A stretch of 22,014 nt of DNA. It comes from Methylotenera_A sp031369365 (GTDB taxonomy: Bacteria; Pseudomonadota; Gammaproteobacteria; Burkholderiales; Methylophilaceae). Positions 1 through 6,918 of this stretch are shown here, piece after piece. The DNA lies in assembly GCA_031369365.1 (NCBI GenBank), contig JANMOP010000070.1, positions 1 through 22,014 of the forward strand, in the 5' to 3' direction. The position numbers and the translations under genes were made by a program. Position 1 is the first letter of the stretch. Each line of letters opens with the position of its first letter. The notes under the pieces were generated by a model. It made no database searches, was not told where the DNA came from, and saw only the letters and a program-made list of their open reading frames with translations.

Positions 1-191
1 CTGTGGTGTTGCCTGAGCCGCTATCCTGAACCAAAAAAGTTCAGGTGGTAACAACCTAAAGCGCGTAAGGTACACTCGCCAAGGGACCCTTAAAAGAGTG
101 CCCAATTTAGAGCGCGCACACAGCAACCTGATGAGCTGAAACCTATAACAAAGACTAGTTCAAGGAATATAAAGCTCAGGCAACACCACAG
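1..191 (-). ncRNA. ssrS: 6S RNA
   Basis: 6S RNA binds the sigma70 RNA polymerase holoenzyme by mimicking an open promoter. The first and last 17 bases of this interval form a perfect inverted repeat (1-17 with 175-191), giving the long closing stem. On the minus strand the 3' half has a small hairpin, CCTGAAC-TTTTTT-GTTCAGG (with an extra G pair; 24-44), followed by a stretch ending in the closing stem. This matches the order of the CCTTGAAC hairpin in the 3' part of E. coli 6S. The gene lies 66 bases downstream of zapA on the same strand, the classical proteobacterial order. The near-palindromic ends make strand choice delicate; the hairpin position and synteny both favour minus. The 3' end and terminator lie at or beyond the window edge. 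Confidence 0.85.
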
Positions 192-257
192 AAAACAAGT
201 TGAATATTAATGCGAACTTGTGACGAACTGATGAAGAAAAACAGTTACAACAGACTA

Positions 258-563
258 TTATAAAAACTTGGTTTGCGCTGCAATCGCTTCATCAATTTGA
301 TTCTGCATGGCGTTAATCCTACGCTTATAATCGCCAATGTCAACATCACCAGACTTGGTATTGAGTAATTCGTGCGATAAATTTAACGCGGTCATAATGG
401 CGATGCGCTCTACGCCCACCACTTTGCCAGAATCGCGAATCTCGTGCATTTTGGTATCGAGATAGCTAACAGCATCCATCAAGCCTTGACGCTCTTCATC
501 GGTACAAGAAACCGTAAACTCACGGCCTAAAATATTGACATCTACTGATTTAGCTATGCTCAT
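258..563 (-). CDS. zapA: Cell division protein ZapA
   Basis: ZapA binds FtsZ in the cytoplasm and cross-links protofilaments in the division ring. The 101-residue product has the family's usual length. It opens with a beta-strand segment (VDVNILGREFTVSC) and continues with the helical DERQGLMDAVSYLDTKMHEIRDSGKVVGVERIAIMTALNLSHELL region typical of the ZapA dimer head. A helical coiled-coil tail follows (residues about 75-95). Its ATG overlaps the TAA of the upstream ZapB-like gene by one base (TAATG), so translation is probably coupled. 6S RNA follows on the same strand. Confidence 0.93.
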   Translation of the reverse strand: MSIAKSVDVNILGREFTVSCTDEERQGLMDAVSYLDTKMHEIRDSGKVVGVERIAIMTALNLSHELLNTKSGDVDIGDYKRRINAMQNQIDEAIAAQTKFL

Positions 564-760
564 TAAGATTTTACATTCATAGGTTCTGCGCCTTCTGGCA
601 GGGATTCAAACAAAACCTCAAGCCTATTGCTGGCTTGTGTCATATTATCTTTTGCCTGCGTTAATTCGCTACGCAAGCGCAAGTTTTCTTCGCGCAAGTT
701 GCTGCACAAAGAAATTAATTTAATAATTTTTTCTTCTAATTTTTTTAAATCCAGTTCCAT
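563..760 (-). CDS. ZapB-like small coiled-coil protein (TIGR02449-type)
   Basis: This is a 65-residue, highly charged, almost entirely helical protein. It starts MELDLKKLEEKIIKLI and has heptad-like leucines through the middle, as in the small coiled-coil proteins encoded before zapA in many beta- and gammaproteobacteria. A role with ZapA at the FtsZ ring is inferred from this neighbour relationship and the coiled coil; sequence alone does not prove it. The frame stays open upstream to a TTG at 796 and an ATG at 787, but the conserved-looking part begins at the ATG at 760. A strong sigma70-like promoter sits just upstream of that ATG and would give a transcript with almost no leader. Confidence 0.75.
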   Translation of the reverse strand: MELDLKKLEEKIIKLISLCSNLREENLRLRSELTQAKDNMTQASNRLEVLFESLPEGAEPMNVKS

Positions 761-766
761 AATCTC

Positions 767-796
767 ACTATAATTTAAAAAATCCATTAAAGTCAA
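767..796 (-). promoter_or_regulatory. Sigma70 promoter for the ZapB-like gene and zapA
   Basis: On the minus strand there is TTGACT (796-791), an 18-base spacer and TATAGT (772-767). The -35 box matches 5 of 6 consensus bases and so does the -10 box. Predicted initiation falls at about 761-759, on the ATG at 760. Confidence 0.55.
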
Positions 797-894
797 TAGC
801 TAACGCTTGCTATTCAAAGTAATTTAATATGTTTTACTTACTTGTTGTATAAAAATTTATGGTAGCGCACAGTATTAATCACGATTTAAACCGT

Positions 895-900
895 TATAAT
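895..900 (+). promoter_or_regulatory. -10 box of the riboswitch/btuB transcript
   Basis: There is a perfect TATAAT about 15 bases before the riboswitch core, so initiation would be near 907. The -35 region (around 872-880) is a poor match to consensus. Confidence 0.5.
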
Positions 901-910
901 TGTGATTAGT

Positions 911-1117
911 TGTTAGGTGCCACTGTTTTTAAACATGGTGAAACTGGGAAATAGGTGCGTTAAGCTTAAATTAACAAACCCTATGCTGCCCCCGCAACGG
1001 TAAGTGTGAAAAAACTATGCAATTAGCCACTGAGCGCTGTTTATACATTTAAACATGCTTGGGAAGGCGCGTAGATATTGGCTTTCAGCCATACACACAA
1101 GCCCGGAGACCGGCCTC
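911..1117 (+). promoter_or_regulatory. Adenosylcobalamin riboswitch aptamer
   Basis: The leader contains the hallmark conserved blocks of the cobalamin riboswitch in order: GGTGCC (916-921), GAAACTGGGAA (940-950), AGGTG (953-957), TATGCTGCCCCCGCAACGG (982-1000), GCCACTG (1026-1032), TGGGAAGGC (1060-1068) and the B12 box AGCCCGGAGACCGGCC (1100-1115). It precedes a TonB-dependent receptor and a B12-type permease, the expected targets of repression by coenzyme B12. It occupies most of the 500-base gene-free stretch 797-1298. The rest of that stretch holds divergent promoters, a terminator-like expression platform and a hairpin before the btuB start. Confidence 0.97.
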
Positions 1118-1126
1118 GCAATTTAC

Positions 1127-1190
1127 GCCTTATTTAAGGCAAGCTAGGAAATACCGCGGGGTGACGGTGTCAAAAGCTGTTGCCTTTTTA
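1127..1190 (+). terminator. Riboswitch expression platform: terminator with competing antiterminator
   Basis: The arm AAGGCAAGCT (1136-1145) pairs with 1175-1186 (AGC, a two-base TG bulge, then TTGCCTT), followed directly by a run of T. A nested ACCG/CGGT helix lies inside. The left arm can instead pair with the bases just before it: GCCTTA (1127-1132) and TAAGGC (1135-1140) form a mutually exclusive hairpin. This is the arrangement expected for ligand-controlled termination. The pairings are read directly; the switching role is inferred. Confidence 0.6.
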
Positions 1191-1207
1191 TATGTTTTAA
1201 ATATAAT
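1180..1207 (+). promoter_or_regulatory. Possible secondary btuB promoter downstream of the riboswitch
   Basis: TTGCCT (1180-1185, 4 of 6 consensus), a 16-base spacer and a perfect TATAAT (1202-1207). Transcription from here would begin near 1214 and skip the aptamer. The -35 box overlaps the terminator's right arm, so it may be fortuitous. Confidence 0.35.
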
Positions 1208-1263
1208 CTAGGCGCATTTTTTGTCTGCTTTATCCTTGTTTATTCCCTAGTTTTAAATAATCT

Positions 1264-1281
1264 ACATGCGGGGACGCGTGT
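1264..1281 (+). promoter_or_regulatory. GNRA-type hairpin just upstream of the btuB ribosome binding site
   Basis: ACATGCG and CGCGTGT form a 7-bp stem with one G-T wobble, closed by a GGGA loop of GNRA type. It ends six bases before the AGGGA ribosome binding site (1287-1291) of the gene starting at 1299. Confidence 0.45.
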
Positions 1282-1298
1282 AATTTAGGGAAACTATA

Positions 1299-3281
1299 AT
1301 GAAAAAATCCAGAATTAAACTTATGTCCGCCAGCCTAATTGGCTTGGCATTCGCATCACCAACTTTTGCAGCTGAACAAATTAATTTAGATGAAGTTACC
1401 GTTACGACAAGCCGTTTTAATGAAAGTAGCGTAAGTTCTGCTGCTAATCTTAAAGTAATTACAAAAGAAGATATTCAGCACTCACCTGCAATTAGCATCC
1501 CCGATTTATTACACTTGCAAGCAGGCATAAACATTATCAGTCTATATGGCAATCAAGGTATTGATGCCGCAATAGATGCAAGAGGTTTTGGTGACTCTGC
1601 CGCCAGCAACACGTTAATATTGCTTGATGGTCAGCGCTTAAATGCGGTTGATGGAGGCAGCATTCAGTGGGCATCCATTCCATTAGATTCAATCGAGCGC
1701 ATTGAAATTATTTCTGGCGGTGGCAGTGTGTTGTATGGCGATCGCGCAGCTGGTGGCGTAATTAACTTAATTACGGATAAATCAGGCAAGTCAGCCGCCT
1801 CTTTGACGGCATCGCTTGGCAGTTATGGTTATAAGAGTCTAGATGGCTTTGTAGCAGCGGGTACCGACAATCTATATTTTAATACATACGTTCATACGGC
1901 TGATACTAACGGTTGGAAAGATAACGCAGCGACTAATCAATGGGCAATAAGCGGACGAGCGGGCGGACACTTTAATGCTAGTGAGGCTTTTGTTGATTAC
2001 TCAGCCTACCGTTCTGCCAACGGTTTGCCAGGTAGCATTAGCAGTGCTAGCTATCAAAACAGTCCTAGGTTTGCTAGAACACCGTTTGATTCTCAAGTAA
2101 AAGAGGGTTTTAGAATTAGGCCTGGCGTTTCTGTTAAGCTTTCTGATACTGTTGAGCTGGCTACCGAGCTATCTTACACGCAAGGTGACCAACACTTTAA
2201 CAACGTTTCGTTTGGTGGAACTTCTGATCGTGAAGCCGAGACTTATTCATTTACACCTAGAGTTAAATGGTCGCATGGCTTAGGCACGCTTAACAGTACA
2301 ACTGTTGCAGGCTATGATTTCTATCGCGGCAAAGTGGCTGCTGATTATCATGGTGGTTATGCCAATGCACAGGCAAATCAAAAAAGCAATGCCTTTTATT
2401 TGCAAAATAATACGGCGCTTACTACGGCAATCGATATTAATACTGGCGTTCGCACTCACAAAGCGCAGCAAAAAGCCAATCAAGACGCCTATGCGCCTTT
2501 TGGCATGACCGCAGTTGCTGGTGATGTGACGCGCAGAAAGACTGTTTACGATCTTGGCCTAACTTATCACGAAACCAATTGGAGCGCGTATGCAAAAGTG
2601 GGTAGTAGCTTTAGATTTGCAAACACTGATGAGTTTTTTGGCTTTGACCCAATCTCATTCCAGCCAATTTTTCTAGGCAAAATCATTCTTCCACAAACGG
2701 CTAATAGCCAAGAGATTGGTGCAACATTTAAACAAGATCAATTAGATGGCAAAATTGCGCTTTATCATTCAAGCCTTAAGAACGAGATTGGCTATGACGC
2801 TGCAACAGGTAATAACGTCAACTTTGAACCAACGCGCCGTCAAGGTATAGAAGCAGAGCTAGGCTGGAAGATTCAAAGCAATCTTAAAACCAAATTAAGT
2901 TATGCGCATACAGATGCAGTGTTTAAATCGGGCGTAATTAATGGCAATAGTTTGCCCTCGGTTGCAAGCAATAGCGCACATGCCCAAGTTTTATGGAACA
3001 CGCAGCAATATGGCCACTATGTAGCACAAGTCAATTTTGTGGGTGAGCGATATACCAGTGGCGATTTTAAAAATGCGCTTAATAAGTTACCATCTTATAC
3101 CACGCTAGATTTACGCGCTAATTGGGTTATTAAACCAGTTACTGTTTCACTTTCTGCACTTAACGTAACCGATAAAAAATATTCGCCATTTGGGCTTTTT
3201 AGCACATTTAAAAATGATTATTTCTATTTTCCTGCTGATGGTAGATCATTTTATTTAAGTGTCCGATATGATTTTAAATAA
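1299..3281 (+). CDS. btuB: TonB-dependent vitamin B12 receptor, BtuB-like
   Basis: This is an outer-membrane, energy-coupled receptor for cobalamin or related corrinoids. The 660-residue product has a signal peptide (basic start, hydrophobic core, cleavage near residues 24-25 at TFA-A) and then a TonB-box-like DEVTVTTSR (31-39). The plug domain follows (about 45-160; VITKEDIQHSP, DARGFG, ILLDGQRLN, IERIEIISGGGSVLYGDRAAGGVINLIT). A long beta-barrel ends in the terminal strand FYLSVRYDFK. The start is supported by AGGGA eight bases upstream of the ATG. Substrate assignment rests on the cobalamin riboswitch directly upstream and the B12 genes downstream; the receptor sequence alone does not distinguish cobalamin from cobinamide or pseudo-B12. 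Expression should fall when coenzyme B12 is abundant. Confidence 0.9.
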   Translation: MKKSRIKLMSASLIGLAFASPTFAAEQINLDEVTVTTSRFNESSVSSAANLKVITKEDIQHSPAISIPDLLHLQAGINIISLYGNQGIDAAIDARGFGDSAASNTLILLDGQRLNAVDGGSIQWASIPLDSIERIEIISGGGSVLYGDRAAGGVINLITDKSGKSAASLTASLGSYGYKSLDGFVAAGTDNLYFNTYVHTADTNGWKDNAATNQWAISGRAGGHFNASEAFVDYSAYRSANGLPGSISSASYQNSPRFARTPFDSQVKEGFRIRPGVSVKLSDTVELATELSYTQGDQHFNNVSFGGTSDREAETYSFTPRVKWSHGLGTLNSTTVAGYDFYRGKVAADYHGGYANAQANQKSNAFYLQNNTALTTAIDINTGVRTHKAQQKANQDAYAPFGMTAVAGDVTRRKTVYDLGLTYHETNWSAYAKVGSSFRFANTDEFFGFDPISFQPIFLGKIILPQTANSQEIGATFKQDQLDGKIALYHSSLKNEIGYDAATGNNVNFEPTRRQGIEAELGWKIQSNLKTKLSYAHTDAVFKSGVINGNSLPSVASNSAHAQVLWNTQQYGHYVAQVNFVGERYTSGDFKNALNKLPSYTTLDLRANWVIKPVTVSLSALNVTDKKYSPFGLFSTFKNDYFYFPADGRSFYLSVRYDFK

Positions 3282-3396
3282 CCACTATTTTTTTAAAGTT
3301 ATTGCTTGAAAATGTTATGATGGCTAATTAAAAAAGTTTATAACCATGCTATTAACTAGACCCATTGATTTAGCTTGGAACTAACAGAGATTAATA

Positions 3397-3996
3397 ATGA
3401 TGACAAAAGTACTCAATACTAAACATTTATTCACTGCGGCTGTAATTGCATTTTTTATGCTACTTACGCGAGGCAGTCATGTGTTAACGGCGGTTTCATT
3501 GCCTGACGCTAGCTTAGTGTTATTTTTGCTAGGCGGCATGTACTTAGGCACTGGCTTAAAAAGCCGTGCCGCTTGGTTTGCGGCGTTTTTTGCATTGGCC
3601 ACGGTGATTGATTTTGGCGCGGCGGCGATTGATCCTGCTCAAGGCTTTTGCCTGACTAACGGCTACTGGGGTTTGATTCCAAGCTACGGCGCAATGTGGT
3701 TGGGCGGCTTATGGCTGGCGAATCGAAAAGATGCTTTTGAAGTTGTGCCTTATACAGTTGTAGCCATGTTGACCAGCTTTGTCGCTTTCGTCACCTCTAC
3801 ACAAACTTACTATTTATTCTCTGGCCGCTTTCCTGCAAACGGTTTAGTAGAATCACTACAACACGGTTGGGAGTATTTGCCAAGCTGGATGGGCTTTGCA
3901 GCTATGTATTTTGCGATTGTTTGGTTATCTGTTGCGCTTTTGCGTCATATTAAAAACGTGCACAGCGTAAAACCTGTGCAAACAGCAAAAATTTAA
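3397..3996 (+). CDS. btuM: BtuM-like cobalamin permease (solitary ECF S-component-like)
   Basis: This is a 199-residue integral membrane protein with about six hydrophobic segments (near residues 11-31, 37-52, 57-75, 90-107, 116-138 and 161-182), the size and shape of an ECF-type substrate-binding S-component. BtuM proteins of Gram-negative bacteria are such solitary B12 transporters, with a conserved cysteine that ligates the cobalt. Here Cys85, in the loop DPAQGFCLTNGYWG, is the candidate. No ECF ATPase or T-component gene is nearby. The gene follows btuB by 115 bases, within reach of the riboswitch transcript. A weak promoter, TTGAAA-17-TAAAAA (3306-3334), could also serve it. The ribosome binding site is weak (AGAG). 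Identification is from topology, Cys motif and context, so it is probable rather than certain. Confidence 0.75.
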   Translation: MMTKVLNTKHLFTAAVIAFFMLLTRGSHVLTAVSLPDASLVLFLLGGMYLGTGLKSRAAWFAAFFALATVIDFGAAAIDPAQGFCLTNGYWGLIPSYGAMWLGGLWLANRKDAFEVVPYTVVAMLTSFVAFVTSTQTYYLFSGRFPANGLVESLQHGWEYLPSWMGFAAMYFAIVWLSVALLRHIKNVHSVKPVQTAKI

Positions 3997-4012
3997 TGTG
4001 CAATTTACTACT

Positions 4013-4045
4013 AAAAGCCGCTTAAAATTTAAGCGGCTTTTTTAT
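4013..4045 (+). terminator. Rho-independent terminator between btuM and bluB
   Basis: GCCGCTTAAA and TTTAAGCGGC form a near-perfect inverted repeat with a one-base centre, flanked by AAAA on the left and TTTTTT on the right. The repeat is symmetric enough to act on both strands. It ends directly before the bluB ATG. Confidence 0.85.
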
Positions 4046-4723
4046 ATGACAAACCCACTAGCATATTCTAAACAAGAGCAAGCGGCCATCTACAAAGTCA
4101 TTGCCGAGCGGCGTGATATGCGGCATTTTTTGTCCACGCCTGTTGCACCTGAAATTTTAGCCAGAATTTTAGCAGCCGCGCATCACGCGCCCAGCGTGGG
4201 GTTAATGCAGCCTTGGCGCTTTATACGCATTACCGATGTTAGTTTGCGGAAAGCCATTCACAATCTGGTGGATGATGAGCGCATTAAAACTGCACAAGCC
4301 ATTGCTGAAGTTGAAAATACGACAACTGGGTTTGATACCAAAAGTGCAGAGTTTTTACGACTTAAAGTAGAAGGTATTTTGGAATGCGGCGAGCTGTTAA
4401 TCGTAAGCCTTTGCGATAAGCGCGAGCAACACGTTTTTGGCCGCCGCACGCTGCCTGAGATGGATATTGCAAGCGTCAGCTGCGCCATACAAAATATGTG
4501 GTTAGCGGCGCGCGCAGAAGGCTTGGGCATGGGTTGGGTGTCGATTTTCGACCCCCTCAAGTTAGCCGAATTATTGAATATTCCAGCAGATGCGAAACCC
4601 ATCGCCGTGTTGTGTTTGGGGCATGTGGAAAGTTTTTATAAAGAACCAATGTTGGTAGAAACAGGCTGGGCAGTTGAAAAGCCATTGAATGAAATGCTGA
4701 TGGAAAATACTTGGGAAAAATAA
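4046..4723 (+). CDS. bluB: 5,6-dimethylbenzimidazole synthase
   Basis: BluB is a nitroreductase-fold enzyme that cannibalises reduced FMN with oxygen to make 5,6-dimethylbenzimidazole, the lower ligand of B12. The 225-residue product has the family's opening IAERRDMRHF (about 19-28), the flavin-site block AAHHAPSVGLMQPWRF, and ASVSCAIQNMWLAARAEGLGMGWVSIF in the second half. The frame extends upstream to an ATG at 3998, but that reading runs through a terminator hairpin and adds a non-family-like tail. I chose the ATG at 4046, which sits at the end of the terminator's T-run and has no visible Shine-Dalgarno sequence. It supplies the substrate for CobT (encoded at 6919-7959) and is followed 11 bases later by cobU. 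Confidence 0.93.
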   Translation: MTNPLAYSKQEQAAIYKVIAERRDMRHFLSTPVAPEILARILAAAHHAPSVGLMQPWRFIRITDVSLRKAIHNLVDDERIKTAQAIAEVENTTTGFDTKSAEFLRLKVEGILECGELLIVSLCDKREQHVFGRRTLPEMDIASVSCAIQNMWLAARAEGLGMGWVSIFDPLKLAELLNIPADAKPIAVLCLGHVESFYKEPMLVETGWAVEKPLNEMLMENTWEK

Positions 4724-4734
4724 TTGGCAGGCAA

Positions 4735-5265
4735 ATGAAAAAACTCACACTCATTTTGGGCGGCGCGCGTAGCGGCAAAAGTGCTTATGCGGAAAAACTA
4801 GCGAAGGATAGCGGTTTGCCCGTGACGTATATTGCTACCGCGCAAGTGTACGATGATGAATTTAAAGCGCGCGTGCAGCACCACAAAGACAGGCGACCAA
4901 GCCATTGGCAATTAATTGAAACGCCACATTATTTAGCAGCTGCCCTGCAAGCCAATAGCCATGCGGGTGCCGTGCTTATCGTAGATTGTCTTACTTTATG
5001 GTTAGCGCAGTGCATTTGCCCAGAATGCGCGCCGCCCGAAGGCGTAAATTGGGCGCAACAGCGCGCAGCTTTTCTAGAATTATTGCCCACATTACAAGGT
5101 CATACTATTTTGGTTAGCAACGAAGTGGGCATGGGTATTGTGCCGCTGGGCGAGATAAATCGCCAGTTTCAAGATGAGCAAGGTCGCTTAAACCAAGCGG
5201 TGGCGGCTTTGGCAGATGAAGTGTTTTTTATCGCAGCTGGCTTGCCGTTAAAACTAAAGGGTTAA
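4735..5265 (+). CDS. cobU: Adenosylcobinamide kinase / adenosylcobinamide-phosphate guanylyltransferase
   Basis: CobU phosphorylates adenosylcobinamide and transfers GMP to it, giving the activated AdoCbi-GDP used by CobS. The 176-residue product begins MKKLTLILGGARSGKS, with the P-loop at residues 9-16. It then has the RVQHHKDRRPSHW block containing the guanylylated-histidine region, VDCLTLWLAQ, and SNEVGMGIVP, all standard for the family. The open frame continues to a TTG at 4711 inside bluB; the ATG at 4735 is preferred because the family motif starts immediately after it. It is co-directional with bluB. The cysteine-rich stretch CICPEC (after LWLAQ) is a local feature of no known importance. 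Confidence 0.95.
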   Translation: MKKLTLILGGARSGKSAYAEKLAKDSGLPVTYIATAQVYDDEFKARVQHHKDRRPSHWQLIETPHYLAAALQANSHAGAVLIVDCLTLWLAQCICPECAPPEGVNWAQQRAAFLELLPTLQGHTILVSNEVGMGIVPLGEINRQFQDEQGRLNQAVAALADEVFFIAAGLPLKLKG

Positions 5266-5271
5266 AATAGG

Positions 5272-5475
5272 ATGGAATTTACATTAAAAGGTGAATTTAT
5301 CGCGCTGTGCGATTTGCTTAAAACCACAGGCATCGCCAATAGCGGCGGCCAAGGTAAAGCGATAGTGGCCGATGGTCATGTGCGTGTGGATGGTGAGATT
5401 GAACTACGAAAAACTGCAAAAATTCGCAAAGGGCAAGTGGTAAAATGTTTTGAGCAAACCATTAAAGTCATGTAA
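5272..5475 (+). CDS. Small S4-domain RNA-binding protein (YbcJ-like)
   Basis: This 67-residue protein is essentially a single S4 RNA-binding fold: EFIALCDLLKTTGIANSGG, GKAIVADGHVRVDGEIELR and the closing KIRKGQVV. Length and motif match the YbcJ-type proteins of proteobacteria, for which RNA binding is expected but targets are unclear. It follows cobU by six bases and is therefore probably co-transcribed with bluB and cobU. Nothing in it points to a direct B12 function, so its place in this operon may simply be convenience. Confidence 0.85.
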   Translation: MEFTLKGEFIALCDLLKTTGIANSGGQGKAIVADGHVRVDGEIELRKTAKIRKGQVVKCFEQTIKVM

Positions 5476-5543
5476 TTTAAAATAGATATCAGTTTTAGTG
5501 CAGGCCTGCAACCCTTATGGACATTGGCTCTCAGGCCTATGAT

Positions 5544-6110
5544 TTATAAGTTTACAAACGTTATTTTTGGTACTTTTTGCGAAAAATTTAGCTGTGTAAC
5601 GCTGGCGTGATTAATTTCAAATCGAAACAAACCTTTTAATTCCATGTTCAACACGTGCGCCAGTAGCGCGCGTATCATGCCGCCATGCGTAATTACTGCG
5701 ATGTTTTCTTGAGGATGTTTGCTTAAAATTTCATCCAAAAACGCAAGGCCGCGCTGCTGCAATTGGCTAAATGTTTCACCATTAGGCGGTGCTTGGTTGG
5801 CGTAATCATGCGCCCAGCTATCAAAACTATCACGTGGAATATCGTCCCAAGCCTGCATTTCCCAATCGCCAAAGTTAAGTTCAAGCAGGCGATGATCGAA
5901 AATGGGCTCTCCCAAGTTAAGCGCTTCTGCAAGCTTTACACAACGCTGTAACGGGCTGGTATAGATAGTGTCAAAAGTCATTTCAGCAAGCTTGGCCTGT
6001 GTGCGCGCAAGCTCAGCGGCAAAGCTCACTGCCACGTCGATGTCACTTTGACCATAGCAAATTCCAGGCTCAATTTGCAAGCTGGTGTGGCGAATTAACG
6101 TGAGTTTCAA
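5544..6110 (-). CDS. cobC: Alpha-ribazole phosphatase-like histidine phosphatase
   Basis: CobC removes the 5' phosphate in nucleotide-loop assembly (alpha-ribazole phosphate or adenosylcobalamin phosphate). The 188-residue product shows the phosphoglycerate-mutase-type fold: LIRHT with the phospho-accepting His8, SPLQR (Arg56), LLELNFGDWE with the acid residue, and ITHGGMIRALL with His142. No ATG is available at the right place. A TTG start at 6110 has GGAG nine bases upstream and overlaps the cobS stop (TTGA), indicating translational coupling. A longer frame reaching an ATG at 6206 merely reads across the end of cobS. Synteny with cobS and cobT supports the B12 assignment over a general phosphatase. 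Confidence 0.88.
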   Translation of the reverse strand: MKLTLIRHTSLQIEPGICYGQSDIDVAVSFAAELARTQAKLAEMTFDTIYTSPLQRCVKLAEALNLGEPIFDHRLLELNFGDWEMQAWDDIPRDSFDSWAHDYANQAPPNGETFSQLQQRGLAFLDEILSKHPQENIAVITHGGMIRALLAHVLNMELKGLFRFEINHASVTQLNFSQKVPKITFVNL

Positions 6111-6916
6111 ACGTTGTAGCTCCAAACAACCACGCCCAAATAAAACGCCAGCTCGGTGATTTGTTGCATGGCGCCTAGTGTGTCGCCCGTATAACCGCCC
6201 AACCATTTGTGGATTTTATGCCGCCACCAAAACCAGCTTAAAAATACTGGAATTAAAACCATTAATACAAATTTAACGCTAATAATAAGCGCGTGATTGT
6301 TCACAACCAACAAACCGAGAATCAATAAAAACGGCACCAAGCCAAATATATTCGCTAACACTAAATCAACCACACTAATTTGCGTGGCCAATGGCTTGGC
6401 TTTTCCCTCTGGTTTGGTGTAATTTAAGTTTGCCATGATGTAAACTGTGGCTAAGCGACTAAGCGCATGACCCGCAACTAAGGCAAACGGCACAAAGGTA
6501 CTATTGAGCGAGTTTAACAATTGGAATTTAACAAATAATGCCAAAAACAAAGCTGTCGCACCGTAAGTTCCCAATCGAGAATCTTGCATAATAGTGAGTA
6601 TTTGCTCACGCTGCCAGCCGCCACCGATGCCGTCTGCGCTATCTGCTAGGCCATCTTCGTGAAATGCCCCCGTGAGGTAAATTGTGCTTGCCATACTCAT
6701 TAACACCGCAATGGTTTGCGGTAAAAATTGCACGCTTAATGCATAAATACCCGCGCCAACTAAGCCAACAATAATGCCGATAAGCGGAAAGTATTTAGCA
6801 GAATGATTAAGTTCATTTTCTTGAAAACCCACAAAATTGGGTACGGGGATTCGTGTGAAAAATCCCAATGCCAGCAAAAAATAGCGCCATTGTTTTTGCA
6901 AATTTAGTTTTCGCAT
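6107..6916 (-). CDS. cobS: Adenosylcobinamide-GDP ribazoletransferase (cobalamin synthase)
   Basis: CobS is an inner-membrane enzyme that joins AdoCbi-GDP with alpha-ribazole or its phosphate to finish the nucleotide loop of B12. The 269-residue protein has the amino-terminal FFTRIPVP motif, the metal-binding signature HEDGLADSADG (86-96), the later block QDSRLGTYGATAL, and several hydrophobic helices (about 43-80, 112-132, 187-205 and 210-228). It starts two bases after the cobT stop and its stop overlaps the cobC start, so the three genes form one operon. Confidence 0.96.
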   Translation of the reverse strand: MRKLNLQKQWRYFLLALGFFTRIPVPNFVGFQENELNHSAKYFPLIGIIVGLVGAGIYALSVQFLPQTIAVLMSMASTIYLTGAFHEDGLADSADGIGGGWQREQILTIMQDSRLGTYGATALFLALFVKFQLLNSLNSTFVPFALVAGHALSRLATVYIMANLNYTKPEGKAKPLATQISVVDLVLANIFGLVPFLLILGLLVVNNHALIISVKFVLMVLIPVFLSWFWWRHKIHKWLGGYTGDTLGAMQQITELAFYLGVVVWSYNV

Positions 6917-6918
6917 AT

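Noticed and set aside
1..191. 6S RNA on the plus strand
   Set aside because: The terminal repeats are symmetric and the strand is hard to call, but the position of the CCTGAAC hairpin in the 3' half and the zapA-ssrS order favour the minus strand.
3998..4045. Upstream ATG start for bluB
   Set aside because: Translation would run through a strong terminator hairpin, and the added residues are not seen in the BluB family.
5490..5540. Repeated AGGCCT hexamers after the S4-protein gene
   Set aside because: Too short and unpaired to indicate a terminator or mobile-element end.
6111..6206. 32-residue amino-terminal extension of cobC from an ATG at 6206
   Set aside because: It lies wholly within the end of cobS in another frame and adds basic, non-family sequence. 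The TTG at 6110 has a ribosome binding site and fits the family start.
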